Origin: Ligula intestinalis
Taxonomy: Eukaryota > Platyhelminthes > Cestoda > Diphyllobothriidea > Diphyllobothriidae
Assembly: GCA_036362985.1 (NCBI GenBank)
Contig: JAYGXS010000005.1
Span: forward strand, 25,945,627-26,009,626
DNA: 64,000 nucleotides
Direction of reading: 5' to 3'
Shown here in pieces: positions 36,201 through 49,300 of this stretch (position 1 is the first letter of the stretch; every line of letters begins with the position of its first letter). The translations under genes and the position numbers were made by a program. Under the pieces are notes generated by a model, which saw only the letters and a list, made by a program, of their open reading frames with translations, did not search any database and was not told the DNA's origin.

Positions 36201-39200
36201 GATACAACAGCCAAACAAATGTTTATATCAGGCCGAGAAGACCTGCACTCGGAATTCCGATTCTAGTGGTTAAGAAGGCCACCATTCCACTAGCGGTGCG
36301 TTCTCTACAATGACCGGGGGGAACCAGTCAACAATTTTACGGTTTTTGCTGCCTGACAAAAGACAAGTAAGCCGTACACGACTAAACACGCATTCTATCT
36401 TTAAAATGGAAGGAAATTGACACAGTTGTGAACTGCATCGAACAGCTACTGAAGCTTATTCGAGAATCCCCCTTCTTTCGCATAAGGATGGTTGCTCTTT
36501 TCTCAAGGGCAGTCGTGTTTTTAGGATTGAACGTGTCTTTTGGCGGCGTAGAGATTAGGAAACTGTCCATAAGCATTGTCATCATTAACCTTTCCGCAGG
36601 CAACCGGGTAATATGAACCGAAGTAGGGGCCGCGTCTGCAAAACTTGTGTGTGTGTACTTTCTTCAAGGTGTCCTTGTAGCGCCTCTGTCGGGCCTCAGC
36701 TCATTTCTTTCCTCGCTATAAACAATCTGCTGCGTTTGAAACTATCGCGGCGCGCTAAAAGCCATAGCTTGGAGAGTCGCTGCTTTCACTATAATCCTTC
36801 GGGAGTCACCGCGTTGCTTAAACTCGTTGAACTTCGTAGTTGATATCTTCGGAATTGTCGGTCGAACTGTCGTGTGTGTTTGTGGAGCGAGTGATTGGAG
36901 GACTTCTCAATGCGACCCTAATGGTGATGTCACGCATCTAGAAGCCGAGTTGTTCTTATAGAACTGAACCCCGTCGTGTATGGCGCGCGTAAATGGGCTG
37001 CGTTTGTTTGTCGATTCCTGAGCCCCGGTACCCATCTCTGGTCATCTCGAAATTGTTGGAGGTTCTGAATATGTTTGCCTCAATAGAAACTACTGGGTTG
37101 GCCTGTAAGTGCATGCACTTTTCAGTTATTCAATATTTTGTTTTGTTCGATGTGTTCATATTATATGTGGCTACCGATCTCCTAGTCGTTGGCTTGATTT
37201 TTGGCTGTGGGGAAACAGAATGAGATTGACACTCGCCGCGTTTCTTTCTTCACTATGAGCAATATGATGCGCTTGAAACTACCACAGTTTGCGTAAAGCC
37301 GCGGCTTTAAAGGGATAAGTCGGACACCAACACAGTCAGCCCAATGTGTGTTTTGTTGTGTGGAGTGGCTGACTGGTGTACTGACAGTCAGGCTACAATG
37401 ACTCCTTCTTAATGTGACTTCTATGGCACTCCCACGCAAGGGGCAGCCTAGCCAAGTGTTGTCGTGTTGCGTATTATAGGGGCGGCCGTGCGAGCCCCAT
37501 CCCTGGTCTTCTTTACTTTTGTCTTGATACCGGGTACAAGTGAGAAAGTGGGGAGAGAGTGAGGTAGATTTTGTGCCAGTCTACTTTCGATCTAATCCAG
37601 TGCGAGTCACCGCGTTTGCCTTAGGCTTGTTGAAGCTCGTGGTGGATATCGTCGAAATCGACGGTCGAACTTTCATCGTCGTCACAAAATATGCCATTTT
37701 GTTGTCTTATTTAATTGCTTCCAGTATTTAGATTAGCTTTCGATTATTGATAATCAAAAGAAAATTTAATGTCATGTCGACCAAAATTAACATTTCCGAC
37801 ATCGTTAAGTCAGCCTTGTAGTCATTCTGGTGGATTATAGGTGATTGCTTAGGAAATCCTGCTTGGGCAGCCAGCTTGCTGTTCCGTTATGGTGGATTCT
37901 ATACGAGCGGGTAAAATTGATCCAGGTGTGATTGAATTCACGGCGCAAGGTGTGGCGTCGTAGCTCAAATTGCTAGAGCGTTGGCTGCGTAAAGGCATTC
38001 CCTGCTATGTGAGTTCGACTCCTGCCGCGGCCGCAAGTTTTTTTCACAATTGGGTCAACTAAAATTTCCAACATCCTCATTTGTTAAAATTCGAGGTGTT
38101 GCTTCCTTTTTGAAGCTCAGCCCTTCTTTCTGTTGGTCCCTTTTTGTACCATTTTTATCGCCAGTACTAATTAGCTTCAGGGATGGTTTACCTGGGTCAG
38201 TAATGTGGCAGAAAAATTTGAACGTTAATTCCTGTCATGCTCACTCAAAGCGTATGGGACGCAAGAAACACACTTTTGGATCTTTCCCATCGATTGCTGA
38301 TGTCGAGTAATTGTCGATTTGCCAAATCCTGTCTCTCTGGCCACTTCCCAACTGGTCCTCGACAGAGTTTTGTGCAGGTTAAAGATGTCCACCTTGTACT
38401 TTTCACAGTAGTGTGTTGCAGTGACGGTGGCTTGCTCGTGAAGTAAGGTAAAAAGTCACAAAATACTTAAAGTTAAAGGTTTACACGATTAGGTCAGCTT
38501 TCAACTTCTCAATTTCCTTTTCTTCACACGTGAGGCAAAACATATGACGAAAGCTTCGGCACACTCACCTGAGCCTGTTGTCAAGACAGAGTCCAGAATA
38601 CGGTAAACAGGATCGGATGCAGGTGGCTGGCGCGGCCTAAGCCTGCACCTACGCATGTCACCGCATCCCAGTGTGATCAGCATTTTTTGTAGCAGTGCAG
38701 CCAGAATCAAGTATATGCCGGGCCCTAATGTAGCCCTGTGTTGCACCAGTGCATCTAAAACGCTGCGCCCCTATAGCTTACAAAATAGCATCCAATACGA
38801 ATATCTCCTGGAAAGTCCAGGAACTGATATGGCAACCAAATAATTCACGTGGAAGCCACTTCCAAGGCAATGTGGTTATTTGCGGCAGTCGAGCCGCCCT
38901 ATTGCTTTCAAGACACTAACGAGTCCGCGCAGCGACATCAGTAACTGTCGTATGCGCTGCGCTAGGCGACATACCACCTCGGCTATCTTGCTAATTTTAA
39001 CCCTTTTCTTCTCCCACCAAATGTCACTCATCGTCTGCCACCCCCTTGTTCTCCAGCTACCCCATTTTCCCTCCCGCGCCCTCCGTGGCTAACTTGAGCA
39101 AACAGAGGAAGCTCCCACCTGCATTCAGGTATTTAAACTCTGACGTAGCGACTGCTTTCTGCGCTTTACCAACAAGGCTCTTGTAGAAACACCAATGATC

Positions 39201-42200
39201 GATTGGAAGCCTCTGCATGAGTTAGGCTACTGATTGGGATTTCCTTATTATTCTCTCTTACGAGATTTCTACAAGCCTTGTCTAACAACGTCTCATTCGA
39301 ATCCCCAGAGAAAAACTTAATAGCAAGAAAGTAGAAGTGTATTTACTTATTACGGCACCGTATTTAAGACCAGAAAACAGCATAAGAGTTTGTATAAGGT
39401 TAAATTATGATCGGAACAACCCGATAGTGTTCTTGAGGAGTTGACACTTTGACTGGTCTTCCGTCTAATCCTGTCGGCAGGTTGCGTGCCATAATCGCGC
39501 GTATGGCCTACGGGCGGATCGATACTATGATGGGAGAACAAGTCGTCAGGGCGGAGTGCGAGCAAGCGAGTCAGCCCCACTAACAGCCATTTCTATACTC
39601 CGTATGAAGTAGATCCAAATTTGACACGAGTTCGACTGCTAGTAAGAAAGACACCGCTAGGGGGACAGTTATTGCTTAAAGGCGTGTGGGCTTTATAGTG
39701 CACCTTTCCGACAACCAACGTACATAAGATGAAGTGTGTTGCCCACAAATTAAAGTTGAACTACAGGCGGCTTGGCGTGGCCAACTTTAGCTGACAAAAG
39801 TACGGGGATGCATACGTATGCAGGGGTTCAAGCAACCATAACAGTCTCCGACTTTTAATATGGCATTAATTGTGAAAACCGGTATCGTGAATACTGGTCA
39901 AAGCGTTCAGACACGACTACGTTGAGTGGTAAGAAGGAAACGAGCAAGGCAACGACGAGGAGTCCCCACTTAGCCTCCTTTAATTCCCTAACGCAAACTA
40001 GAATGGAAACAGCTTTGATAGTAATGAAGTGCCCATCTTTATTCGTCTAGCTACTTATTTTCACGTCGGAATATAGTTGGGTGTAGGCAGGCTTTAGAAT
40101 CCAGCCATATAATCGTGCGGGAAATGCGCGCGCTGCAACAGGACAATTCAGTTTGAGAATGGCCCGAAAATGTGGCTCCTGTTATGAAATTGGTACAAGC
40201 TTCGATGATCGCCTGTCCAATAGTGCCTCAATTGAGTCCCCATAGAAGAACCCAACAACGAAGGCGACATATGCTTGTAGCATATTTAAGGCCAAAAAGG
40301 AACATGCGCATCTACACAAGGTCGGACTGCAATCAGACCAATCAGATTGCGTCCTTGAGGGAGTTAGCGCCTCGACTCATTCCGAACACTAATCCTGCCG
40401 GCAGCTTGCGCGGTATCATCACGCGCACGGCCTATGGGCGGATCGATAATACGGCGTAGGCACGGTTCGTCAGTGTGACGCGGCAGCTGTGTGGTCTTAT
40501 CCCCTTAACCTGGATGCCAGCTTCGACGTACACTGACTTCCCCACACGCTAAAAATAGTACACGAAGTGTGTTTGGCGAGATATGAGGCCTGGTGGGAAA
40601 TAATTCAGCGGCCATACCTCATCCATTCGCGGGTCTGGATTAGCAAAATTTTCACTGGAACTGAAGTACGTTGTAGCCGCGATTTTGTCAGCCCCCATTG
40701 CAACTGCATTACTTTATAGGGTTTGCGCGCTGATCATAAAGACAGGCTGTGTTGGGTTGTAAACATAAGAGGTAGCTTACCACATTGCAGGGGTTCCTTA
40801 TTATGAAAATAATTACTGATTTAAATTCGTTTATGGCGATACATACAGATCTCTGTGCATCAGCAGAAGAGTCTCCTCCACTTGACGAGGAGGAGGTGCA
40901 ACTCCTCGAGTACACCATGCAGCCACTTTCAGTATTTGGTGCGTACTGCACAGCAGGGTTGACTGTGAACTTTTCTGGCTGAAAACGGTACCCTGGCCAA
41001 CTGGGTGGTTATTTGGGCGTGCAAGGGGCGTGTCCTGACTGCCACCAGATACATGGTCTGGCCGCCACTGTCCGACTACCGGTATCTTTTGAATAGGTTT
41101 CAGGCCGCCTCTTGCATATAACAGTCCTCCTTTGCCATGTGTTTGGGGGTGGGACCAGTTCATGAGGAGATTTTAGTGGCCAAGCGGTGCTTGTGATCAG
41201 AGTACCACAATCATCAGGTCGAATCGAAGGTTGGTAGGTAAAAGACAAAGGCTCCGGTGGGAGGGAGGGGGGAGGAAGGTCTTTATTGTGCACAAAATCC
41301 TGCCTTGCTGTCTCAGACGGAAGTGGCCAGCGGTAAAGCCAGGGCTAGTATTGACTGCATCCAGTTATGCCTGAGCGTGCGCTTCGGAGAGAAAGAAAGG
41401 CGAGGGATGTTAGGGCCCGGCTTAAATGCAAGTACACGCCGCCCTTGCGAGGCGTTCCCACGTGAGACCGGCGGTCCACCCACACAAAGTGCCTTGTGTG
41501 CTGCCGCACCAAGCTCCAGCCAAGCGCCAGACTAACACACCAACTGCATGACTCACACAGTCAGTGAAGTCGTGCCTTACTTGTGACCACCATCTAATTG
41601 ATCCATACTTGTACATACACGTTCGCTTGCTTTAAATTATGTTATACTAGTTTATCTCTAGGTTCTTGGGTTCTTACTTGGGGGCTCACACAAGGCGTAA
41701 CTTAGACGGCGATATCGCAGCTTTGGCCACATTTACAAGGGACGGTAGTGGCGGCGGCTGCTTTTATCTGATTATGGGGTGTGTGCAAGTGGTGTACGAT
41801 TGGTGTTTTGCAATGCCCGATGGTGTGTCGTGTATGATGGCCCTACTGTATCGGCTGAGGGGTCGTGTGTTAGAGGGTGGCTCTTTGGCAGCCACGGCTG
41901 TTTGGATGCGCGCGCGGGAAATTCGATCAAGGGTCCTCAAGTCGGGGAGTCGGAAAACCCTCGCTGTCAATTTGCGTCACCTTCTGGTTGTGTGCCTTGA
42001 ATATTGAAGTCAGCCGACAATGTGGCTGTCCAACACAAGGTCCTCGGCTGTCTCTACCCTATTTCAACCCTGACTCCCGCCTCTATCTAGGCAGCTGTTG
42101 TACTCCGACCAGAAGACGGCAAGAGACAAAGAACTGGTTTTTGAAAGCAAGAGCTCTATTCAAGATCAGCGGAAAACAGCGGATTTCTCAGCTTGTCCAC

Positions 42201-45200
42201 TCCAGCGTACTTATGTGGTCCTGGCCCTTCTAGAACATTCCCGGCCTATGGCGTGCGACGGGTGTTCTGGCCTGCACACTGATTGGTTGTTCCCGCGCCT
42301 TGATGGCCTGTTGCGCGATTGTCACATGTGTCCGAAGCAGCAATCTCCTTTGGATCTTTTCCTGGAGCTTGTCTTGCCAGCGGTGTACTTTCGCTGCGCG
42401 TTTCGTTGCCTAATCGACCCCTCAGTCAAAAACGTCTGGAGGGTCGTTGGTCGTTTCAGGCTCGAGGCGACCATTAAGGGTCAAATAATGAAACCGGAAG
42501 ACCCACTGCCACGGCAAGAAACGTCTGAAGTCGACTACACGATCAGTGAGTCATGGTTAAGGGCTCCCCAGTCTATAAACAAGTGCAACGATTTGCTCAA
42601 TCCATATTCGGTGCTGAGGCTCAATTTGGACAAAGCAAGTCGCTACTTGGGGAACGCACAGGCCACCTCGTCGTCTTACGCCAACAGTGGAGAGTCAGAT
42701 GGCCGAGCAATCATAACGCCCGGGTCCGCCACATGTGCTGAAATTTCAGCAAGTCAGAGCCCGCATGCCGGTCAACAAGCTCTCAACGCACAAGAAGGCA
42801 ATTGTCGTTATGCGTTTGTAGTACTGAATGCGTCCTATAAATATAGCAAATTCCTGTGCATATACTACCTGTTCCTGTTATTGCTTTCTGCTCATGACTC
42901 TTATGAAGGATCCACGACAAATTTGAAAACTTCAGCGTCTTAAAAGTGTTGTCCCAGCTATCGAATCTTCTTTTCAATCACACTACTTTCCAAATAGAAA
43001 TGACTTTTTTCTAGGGAATTCAGCCGAATGCCTTTAAGGAATGCTGTTTTTCTTACACTCCATGCCAGGACCTCTTACTAGGCATTGTCTCACAGACCTC
43101 GTCAAAGTCCGGCAATGTCAGCAGCGTTCGTTGTATCGTATAGAAGCAAATATGCGTGTGCCGGGTTCTTGTTGTAAAGAAGCAAAAGATGCGATCTCTG
43201 GAATGACAGTTGTATTGTTCTGAGCTTTCAGCTTCCCTTAGGACGTGATAAATGGACTGGTTCCATTCCTTCCTTCACACAGTTGCCACTTTCGATGCAC
43301 AGATGCTTCCCTGAACGCTAAAAATAGAACATGGTACATGCGCTTGCCTAGCTACGGGGCGGGTAGGAAAGAAGTCCCACCCAGTCCCCTCGTGTGTCTG
43401 GATTGGCGGAATTTTCATTGGCACACATAAAGACCAATTAATCACACAGCCGCGACACTTCACCGGTCCCGTTACGGGGCCTGCGCAAGTCCGCGTCTGG
43501 GCTCACGAGGCGAAACGTGCATGCCCTATCGGGCGCATGAAAACCGAAACTGATGGAGACAACCACCACCCCTATGAGACTTCCCACACAAAGCCTCCGC
43601 AGACAGATGGCCGAGAAGCAACTGTTAACCCGGTTAAAGCGGACCTCAACCTGGCGGGAGAATGCGCGCTGATGCCCACAACAAACGCTGGGAGAAGATT
43701 CTGAGATGCCTAGACAACTTTTAGCTGTTAACACTCTAGCCCCATGGCGACGTCCCAACATCACTTTTCTAAGGGGTTTTGAAGATCTGTGCAGCAAAGC
43801 AGAGATGGTAGAAATCCGGCAACAAATGGAGGATACGCTCAGCTCCCTACCGGAAACGTCCCTGAATATTTATACCGACAGATCGGCGATAGTTTGATGC
43901 AGACAGGGAGGTGCGGGAGTCGTGATGACGAAGGGAAGCTGGAATAACTACTCAACAGTTGCAACGACCAGGAGAAAGGGCGCATTCTATAGCTCATCCT
44001 TTGATGCCGAGATGCTAGCTCTACTGACGTTGGTGAAATGGCTAGAGCACCCACCCGAAAATTGGAGTTCTGCTAGAATCCTTACTGGCTGTAAATCCAC
44101 TGTAGATGCCCTACAGAACTTCGGGACAGGAGAGGACCTGAAGAAACCGTTGGTAAAACAAGTGATGATGAATGTCCTGGAGAGAGCCACGACAGGAAGG
44201 TGTAGAAATCGCGTGGATTCTCAGCCACGTGGGTACCCCCGGGAACGAACAAGCAGACGCTGAAGCATCAGCGGCCAGGACTGAACCGGACTTTAGACCG
44301 ACATCCTTTGCAGCAACGATGAAAGCAGTCAAACGAATGACTTTCAGGCCACAAATGACGCATGAACGCGGCTGAAGAACGTACATGGTCCTCATCAACA
44401 TGGATGAAGAGAAGGAAATGACTCAGCAAGATAGAACGACCTAGTGAGATTTAGGACCGGACATTGCCCAAAGCTGACTCACATCAGGAAGCGGTACAAT
44501 CTGACTGATGATTCCACGTGTGCAGCCTGTGGGGAGGAAGAGACCAACGAACACCTGATGTGTCAGGGGCCAACTCAGTGGCGTGCGCAAACAGCCCTGA
44601 CGAAGAGTTGTCACAGCAACCGATCGATTCACTCAGTCACAATGCACTCTATAACGCCACGCAGGTGCAGCCGGCGCAGGAATATAACGCAGCTGCCACA
44701 TCAGCAAGCGCCCCACCTACACAAGTACATCGCCTGACATCTCGCTCAGACAAGCACGTCAACTCCCATTACTCACCAGCCAATTAATTCATGCCCTTCT
44801 TGTGACTACCATCTTATTGGCCCAACCTTGTATCTACGCTTTTGCTTGCTCTTAAGTATGCCGTGCTAGGTTTGCACTAAGACTTCTGCTTTCTACTCAC
44901 TTCTTGTTGTGTTCTTCCTTCGTGGCTCGCACGAGGCGTTAGTCAGACGGGAATATCTCAGCCTTGTGACCACCGTTATAACATGATAGAATGCGCAGCC
45001 AAAATGGTCGCCAGAGTTCAGGAATTTGGTGTCGACTACAGACAGAGCGCCCATCGACCTAACCGTCCGAAGACCCTCTGCCACAGTCTGGTATCTTTAG
45101 AAGCCCCGGAAGTCGTGGTTCTAAAGCCACTTACCTTGCAATTGATCCTCCAAAAACCACCACCACCGCATGCCCTCCTCTTGTTTTACAGTAGTGGCTG

Positions 45201-46331
45201 CGCGGCGGACCCCTCATTCTGAATGGCCGCAGGAATCGTTTGAGTCTTCAGACGTATAAGAGAGCGAATCTATCCCGCTAAGAGCCTTTTTCCCCATCTA
45301 CGTCGTAGTGTACCGTTTAGCGGGTAACTTCACCCAAGGTCGACCAAGCTCACAGTTCTTGGTGGGGGCCTCGTGGCTCAGTTGACTAAAGCGTTAGCGT
45401 GAGTTCTAATATCACAGAAGCCGCCGAAATTTTCCCAAGGCGGGAGGCGGATCAACTTAATTGATGCGAATCTGCCGAAACCGCCTGCAAATCATAGTTT
45501 TTTTACGTTGAGGGGTTAAGGCTAAGAAGGCTAACCCTAACAGCTGTGATCTTCCAAGCCCAGTTCTTTAGTAGATGGGAGAGAATTCTTGGGACGGCTA
45601 TGTAGAAGGAACAATGTATTGTGTACCCAAGATTTCGTAGGGAGTTGTTACTCGGTCTGGCATAGCGTTTTACCGCGGAGGCCGTGTCAGAGCACGGCAT
45701 CGTCAGAACGGTCAACGAAGCTGCCTGCCGCGACCGTCCCGCTCGGGACGGGATCCCAAGTGTCGTCTCACGGCAGTCATACCGTGCGGCCGCCGAATGT
45801 TCGCTTTGTCTCGGCAGACTGGCAGTGATTGGTTGCACCGCGCGAAATGGGCGCCGGTTAGACTGGACGTGTCGCTCAGGCCATTTAGCGAGCGGCGGGC
45901 AGGGTGCCGGTAGTCAGCACGGGTTTCCACATTGGCGTTAACGCCCACTACAGTTTCACCGTGAGCATTATCAGACAATATCTCCTTCGTTTTGTGTAAT
46001 TTTGACGTCCTTCCTTTCGTCTTACGCAGTTTGACCGGTGTGCGCATGTGGCAGGCGACGTGGATGGGGACAGAGGTTGATCAAGACCGGTCTGTGTCTT
46101 GGGTGGCGCTGCTGGTGCAACATTAGACGCTCAATAGAGGAGAATATACGAGTTCCAGGCAGCAGTTCAGAAGAAGAAGATTCGATCACTGGAACAAGGT
46201 TTTTATTTTCCTGACGTCTCGGATTCCCTCGGGAATTCTTAATCATAGGTGATGATAATGCAGTCATGGTCATGCACAGATAGAGTGGAGACATGCACAG
46301 GCTACACGGTATTTATAGGTCATAGTGGTCA

Positions 46332-46366
<35 letters not shown>

Positions 46367-49300
46367 TAATTGCTCACTTCTGTAGCCACCGCTTGGGTCT
46401 TACTTGGTGCGATACTGGCTTGACACCGCGATCGACTCACTAATTGCCACAGTTTGTTCGTCAGCATCGGATGCGGGCTTGATAATTAGACGCTCATTTC
46501 GTCCCTGAAAGCCGTGAGGGCACGCTGACTCACGCGGACAGTCCGCACAGCATTTTCCGGGAGGCCTAAAACGGTGTCAGTGAGTCCATGAGACTGCGCT
46601 GGCTAACAGTGACTACATTTTGCATTTGGTTTTTTTCACCTAGTTTGCCACCGTGGTGACAGAACTACTGCACGCCGGTCTCTTTTCAGGGTGAAAAAAA
46701 GAGTTTCTTTCAGACTTTGCGAAAATTCCCATTGCAAATTTCAGAAGATAAATTGGTGAACATACGTTTGTTTTCGATAAATTCTCGTCAGGCCTTTACA
46801 TTTATATGGTATGAATAAAGGATGGTGGTTGGTGGACAGATGAAGTGTTCTCGTTGTCACTGTGGGGAGGAAGTGGGGTGAGGGGTAGGTTGGGGGAGTT
46901 GAGATCAAAGTGTCAATGTTCAGACTGTCTACTGTTGAGCAAAATCACTGTATTTGAAACGCTAGTCCTTAAGAAACACCAACACCATGTGAAGCTGTTG
47001 GCAGTTTAGTCCTCTGCGAACATGATACTACTCACAGGAACGGTTTTGTTGTCGCTGACTTTTCTGCCAGCTGGGCCAGCTCTCCTTTTTCCCAGCTTAT
47101 ACTGCCACTATAGATCAGCGGTTTGAATGTGCAGCTGAGCTTGTAGGCCCTGGGCTGACTGACTTTTTTTTTCATTTTCTGCCCCGCCTTTAGTATGGAT
47201 TTTGGCGTAGTCTGATGGCCATTGGTGTTACTCTTCGTCTTCTCGGTGGAGGCTGTCGGTACTCCTGCTTCCTTTTCCGGTGGGTCGGTCTTCGCTTGCA
47301 ATTCTTGAGTTCGGTGTGGCCTTAATTCACTTAATGGCGTAGGGCATTTTAGGCCGCGGGAAGTTCTAGATGCCTGTTGGCGGAGTTGGCATCTGCTCCA
47401 AGCGTCAGTCTTTCCACTTTGGAGGTGTCTCGGCCTATGATAATGACCCTTTGAATGTCTAAGTTTTGGCCATTCTCCCTACCATGAGTCGCAAGCTGCG
47501 AGTTTGGGTCCAGTCTCAGAGCCGCCAGTTTGTGTTCGAGTATGCAATTTTCGCCCTGTTTTCCCAACGTAATTGCAGCCTCTGTCGTTTCATCGTATTT
47601 GGTAGACAAGTGATAGGCAAGAGGTTTCAGTAGTGGGCAGCCTTGTCGCCTGAGTTCGATGCACAGTGTCTACTCCGGTGGGTTATAGCAGTCGAGAAAC
47701 TGTTCGGAGACTCCTTTTATGTAGGGAATGACCCTACATGCTTTGTTTTTTAAGAGTTTAGGTATCCATTACCTCAGAAAATGTCATGAAGGTATTGTGG
47801 CCCTGCTCTTCTGTCAGCTTGTGTGCTGCAATATGTTTCAACTCATTCGAAACGAGTACAGACGCAACTAAGCTTGTGAGCCAATGGGTGATTGCCGTCG
47901 AAATATAGTCTTTTGCTTTGTACTGGTAGCTTTTCTGAATGCTGTTATCTTCAGCATTCCAGTTACACACCGGCGCACATTCCGGGGACGACAATCGTAC
48001 GCCAAGGAGTCTCAGAGCAAACGAGGGAGAAAATCTATCAGCTCAGGGCTGACAAATTTAGCCGCACATTCCAATCGCCGATCAATGATGGCAGTATACG
48101 CTTGGACAAAGAAGAGCCGGCCCAACCCTCTGGAACGCCGGCCGGAAAAAAACCTGTTCCTGTGAACACATATTCTCAGATTCCTATCTCAGAAATGTGA
48201 CTTTTTCAAACGTGTTTCGCCCTCTGTTTGGAACATTATAGTGTGTTTTGGGTTGCCAGTCCCAATCTTGAGTACAACTAGTTGAAAGGCTCCTGTTGCG
48301 TCTCTACAGACGGTTGGTAAAGTGTGCCTGGCTGTGAGTAGCTGGTTTTCCTCCGAAACTGCATCAAGCTTTGAACGTCTCCGCCCGATATAACAGCTCA
48401 GATCGATGTCGAAGATCTGCTGGTTGCAGTTCAGTGCATGCCAGGAATTATACGGTGCATGCTCACGTTAAGCTTGAGTTGCAAGTGAGCAGCTGGCAAT
48501 TCGTTTTGGCAGCACGCATCCGCGTCGTGACGGAGCGTGGAGTCGCTGTGTGGCGACACGTGCCTCGCATTCATTACGCCCTTCGGATTGGTCGACTATG
48601 AGCCAATGGCATAGTGCCTGGCACGTGTTCAGCGGCGAAGCGCTGTGCGCCACCCAGATGGTGGGCGTGGCCATCGACCGGTGAATCAGCTGCCGTCGAC
48701 GTTTTTCGGATTTTGTCTGGCCAATATGCACCAAATTGACCCCATCACCAACAACAACGGCCAACTAGTCGTGGGAACCACAGCAGACGCGTCTTCGACC
48801 GCATTCCCACCCGCCCTTAGGGCGGCTGTGGTCAACCATCAAACCTCCCTATGGTGGATCCATCTCTTCTTCTCTCCATCTGTTATTTATGACAGAGCAG
48901 CCCCTCCTGACTATGCTGCTCCAACTCGTCCTCCTCCTCCTCGCCGCCGGGATTGAGCCCCCCCCCCCCCCGGCGGGGTTCCGAATCCAACAAGGGCTAC
49001 TTGCCTGCCTGCCAACTAGTCTTTTTCGACTGTTTTTTGGCAACGGCAGCCTAAGTAATGCACCTCACATACCCCTAGTCCCGGCATTTTGTCCTACGGA
49101 AACGGTGACGTTAGGGGGTTTTGGGGTTGGGGGAAAAGGCCGTGGAATATACTTAAACAACTGCACTATGCATTTATTTTATTGCATTTATAAATGTTGT
49201 TGATTGATATCTGTAGATTTCCCTAGTCTGTATTTCAGAAGAACTCGATTATCAGAATGCGAGTTTGTCGAAACTCCTGAACAGATCGAGATATTATTTT

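Noticed and set aside
42098..42943. 281-codon open frame, the longest without an annotated family name
   Set aside because: It runs across a repeat E copy and a PLE fragment; only the PLE part has meaning.
46270..46467. Thr-His repeat protein
   Set aside because: Translation of the (TG)n microsatellite; the frame at 54016-54481 is the same case.
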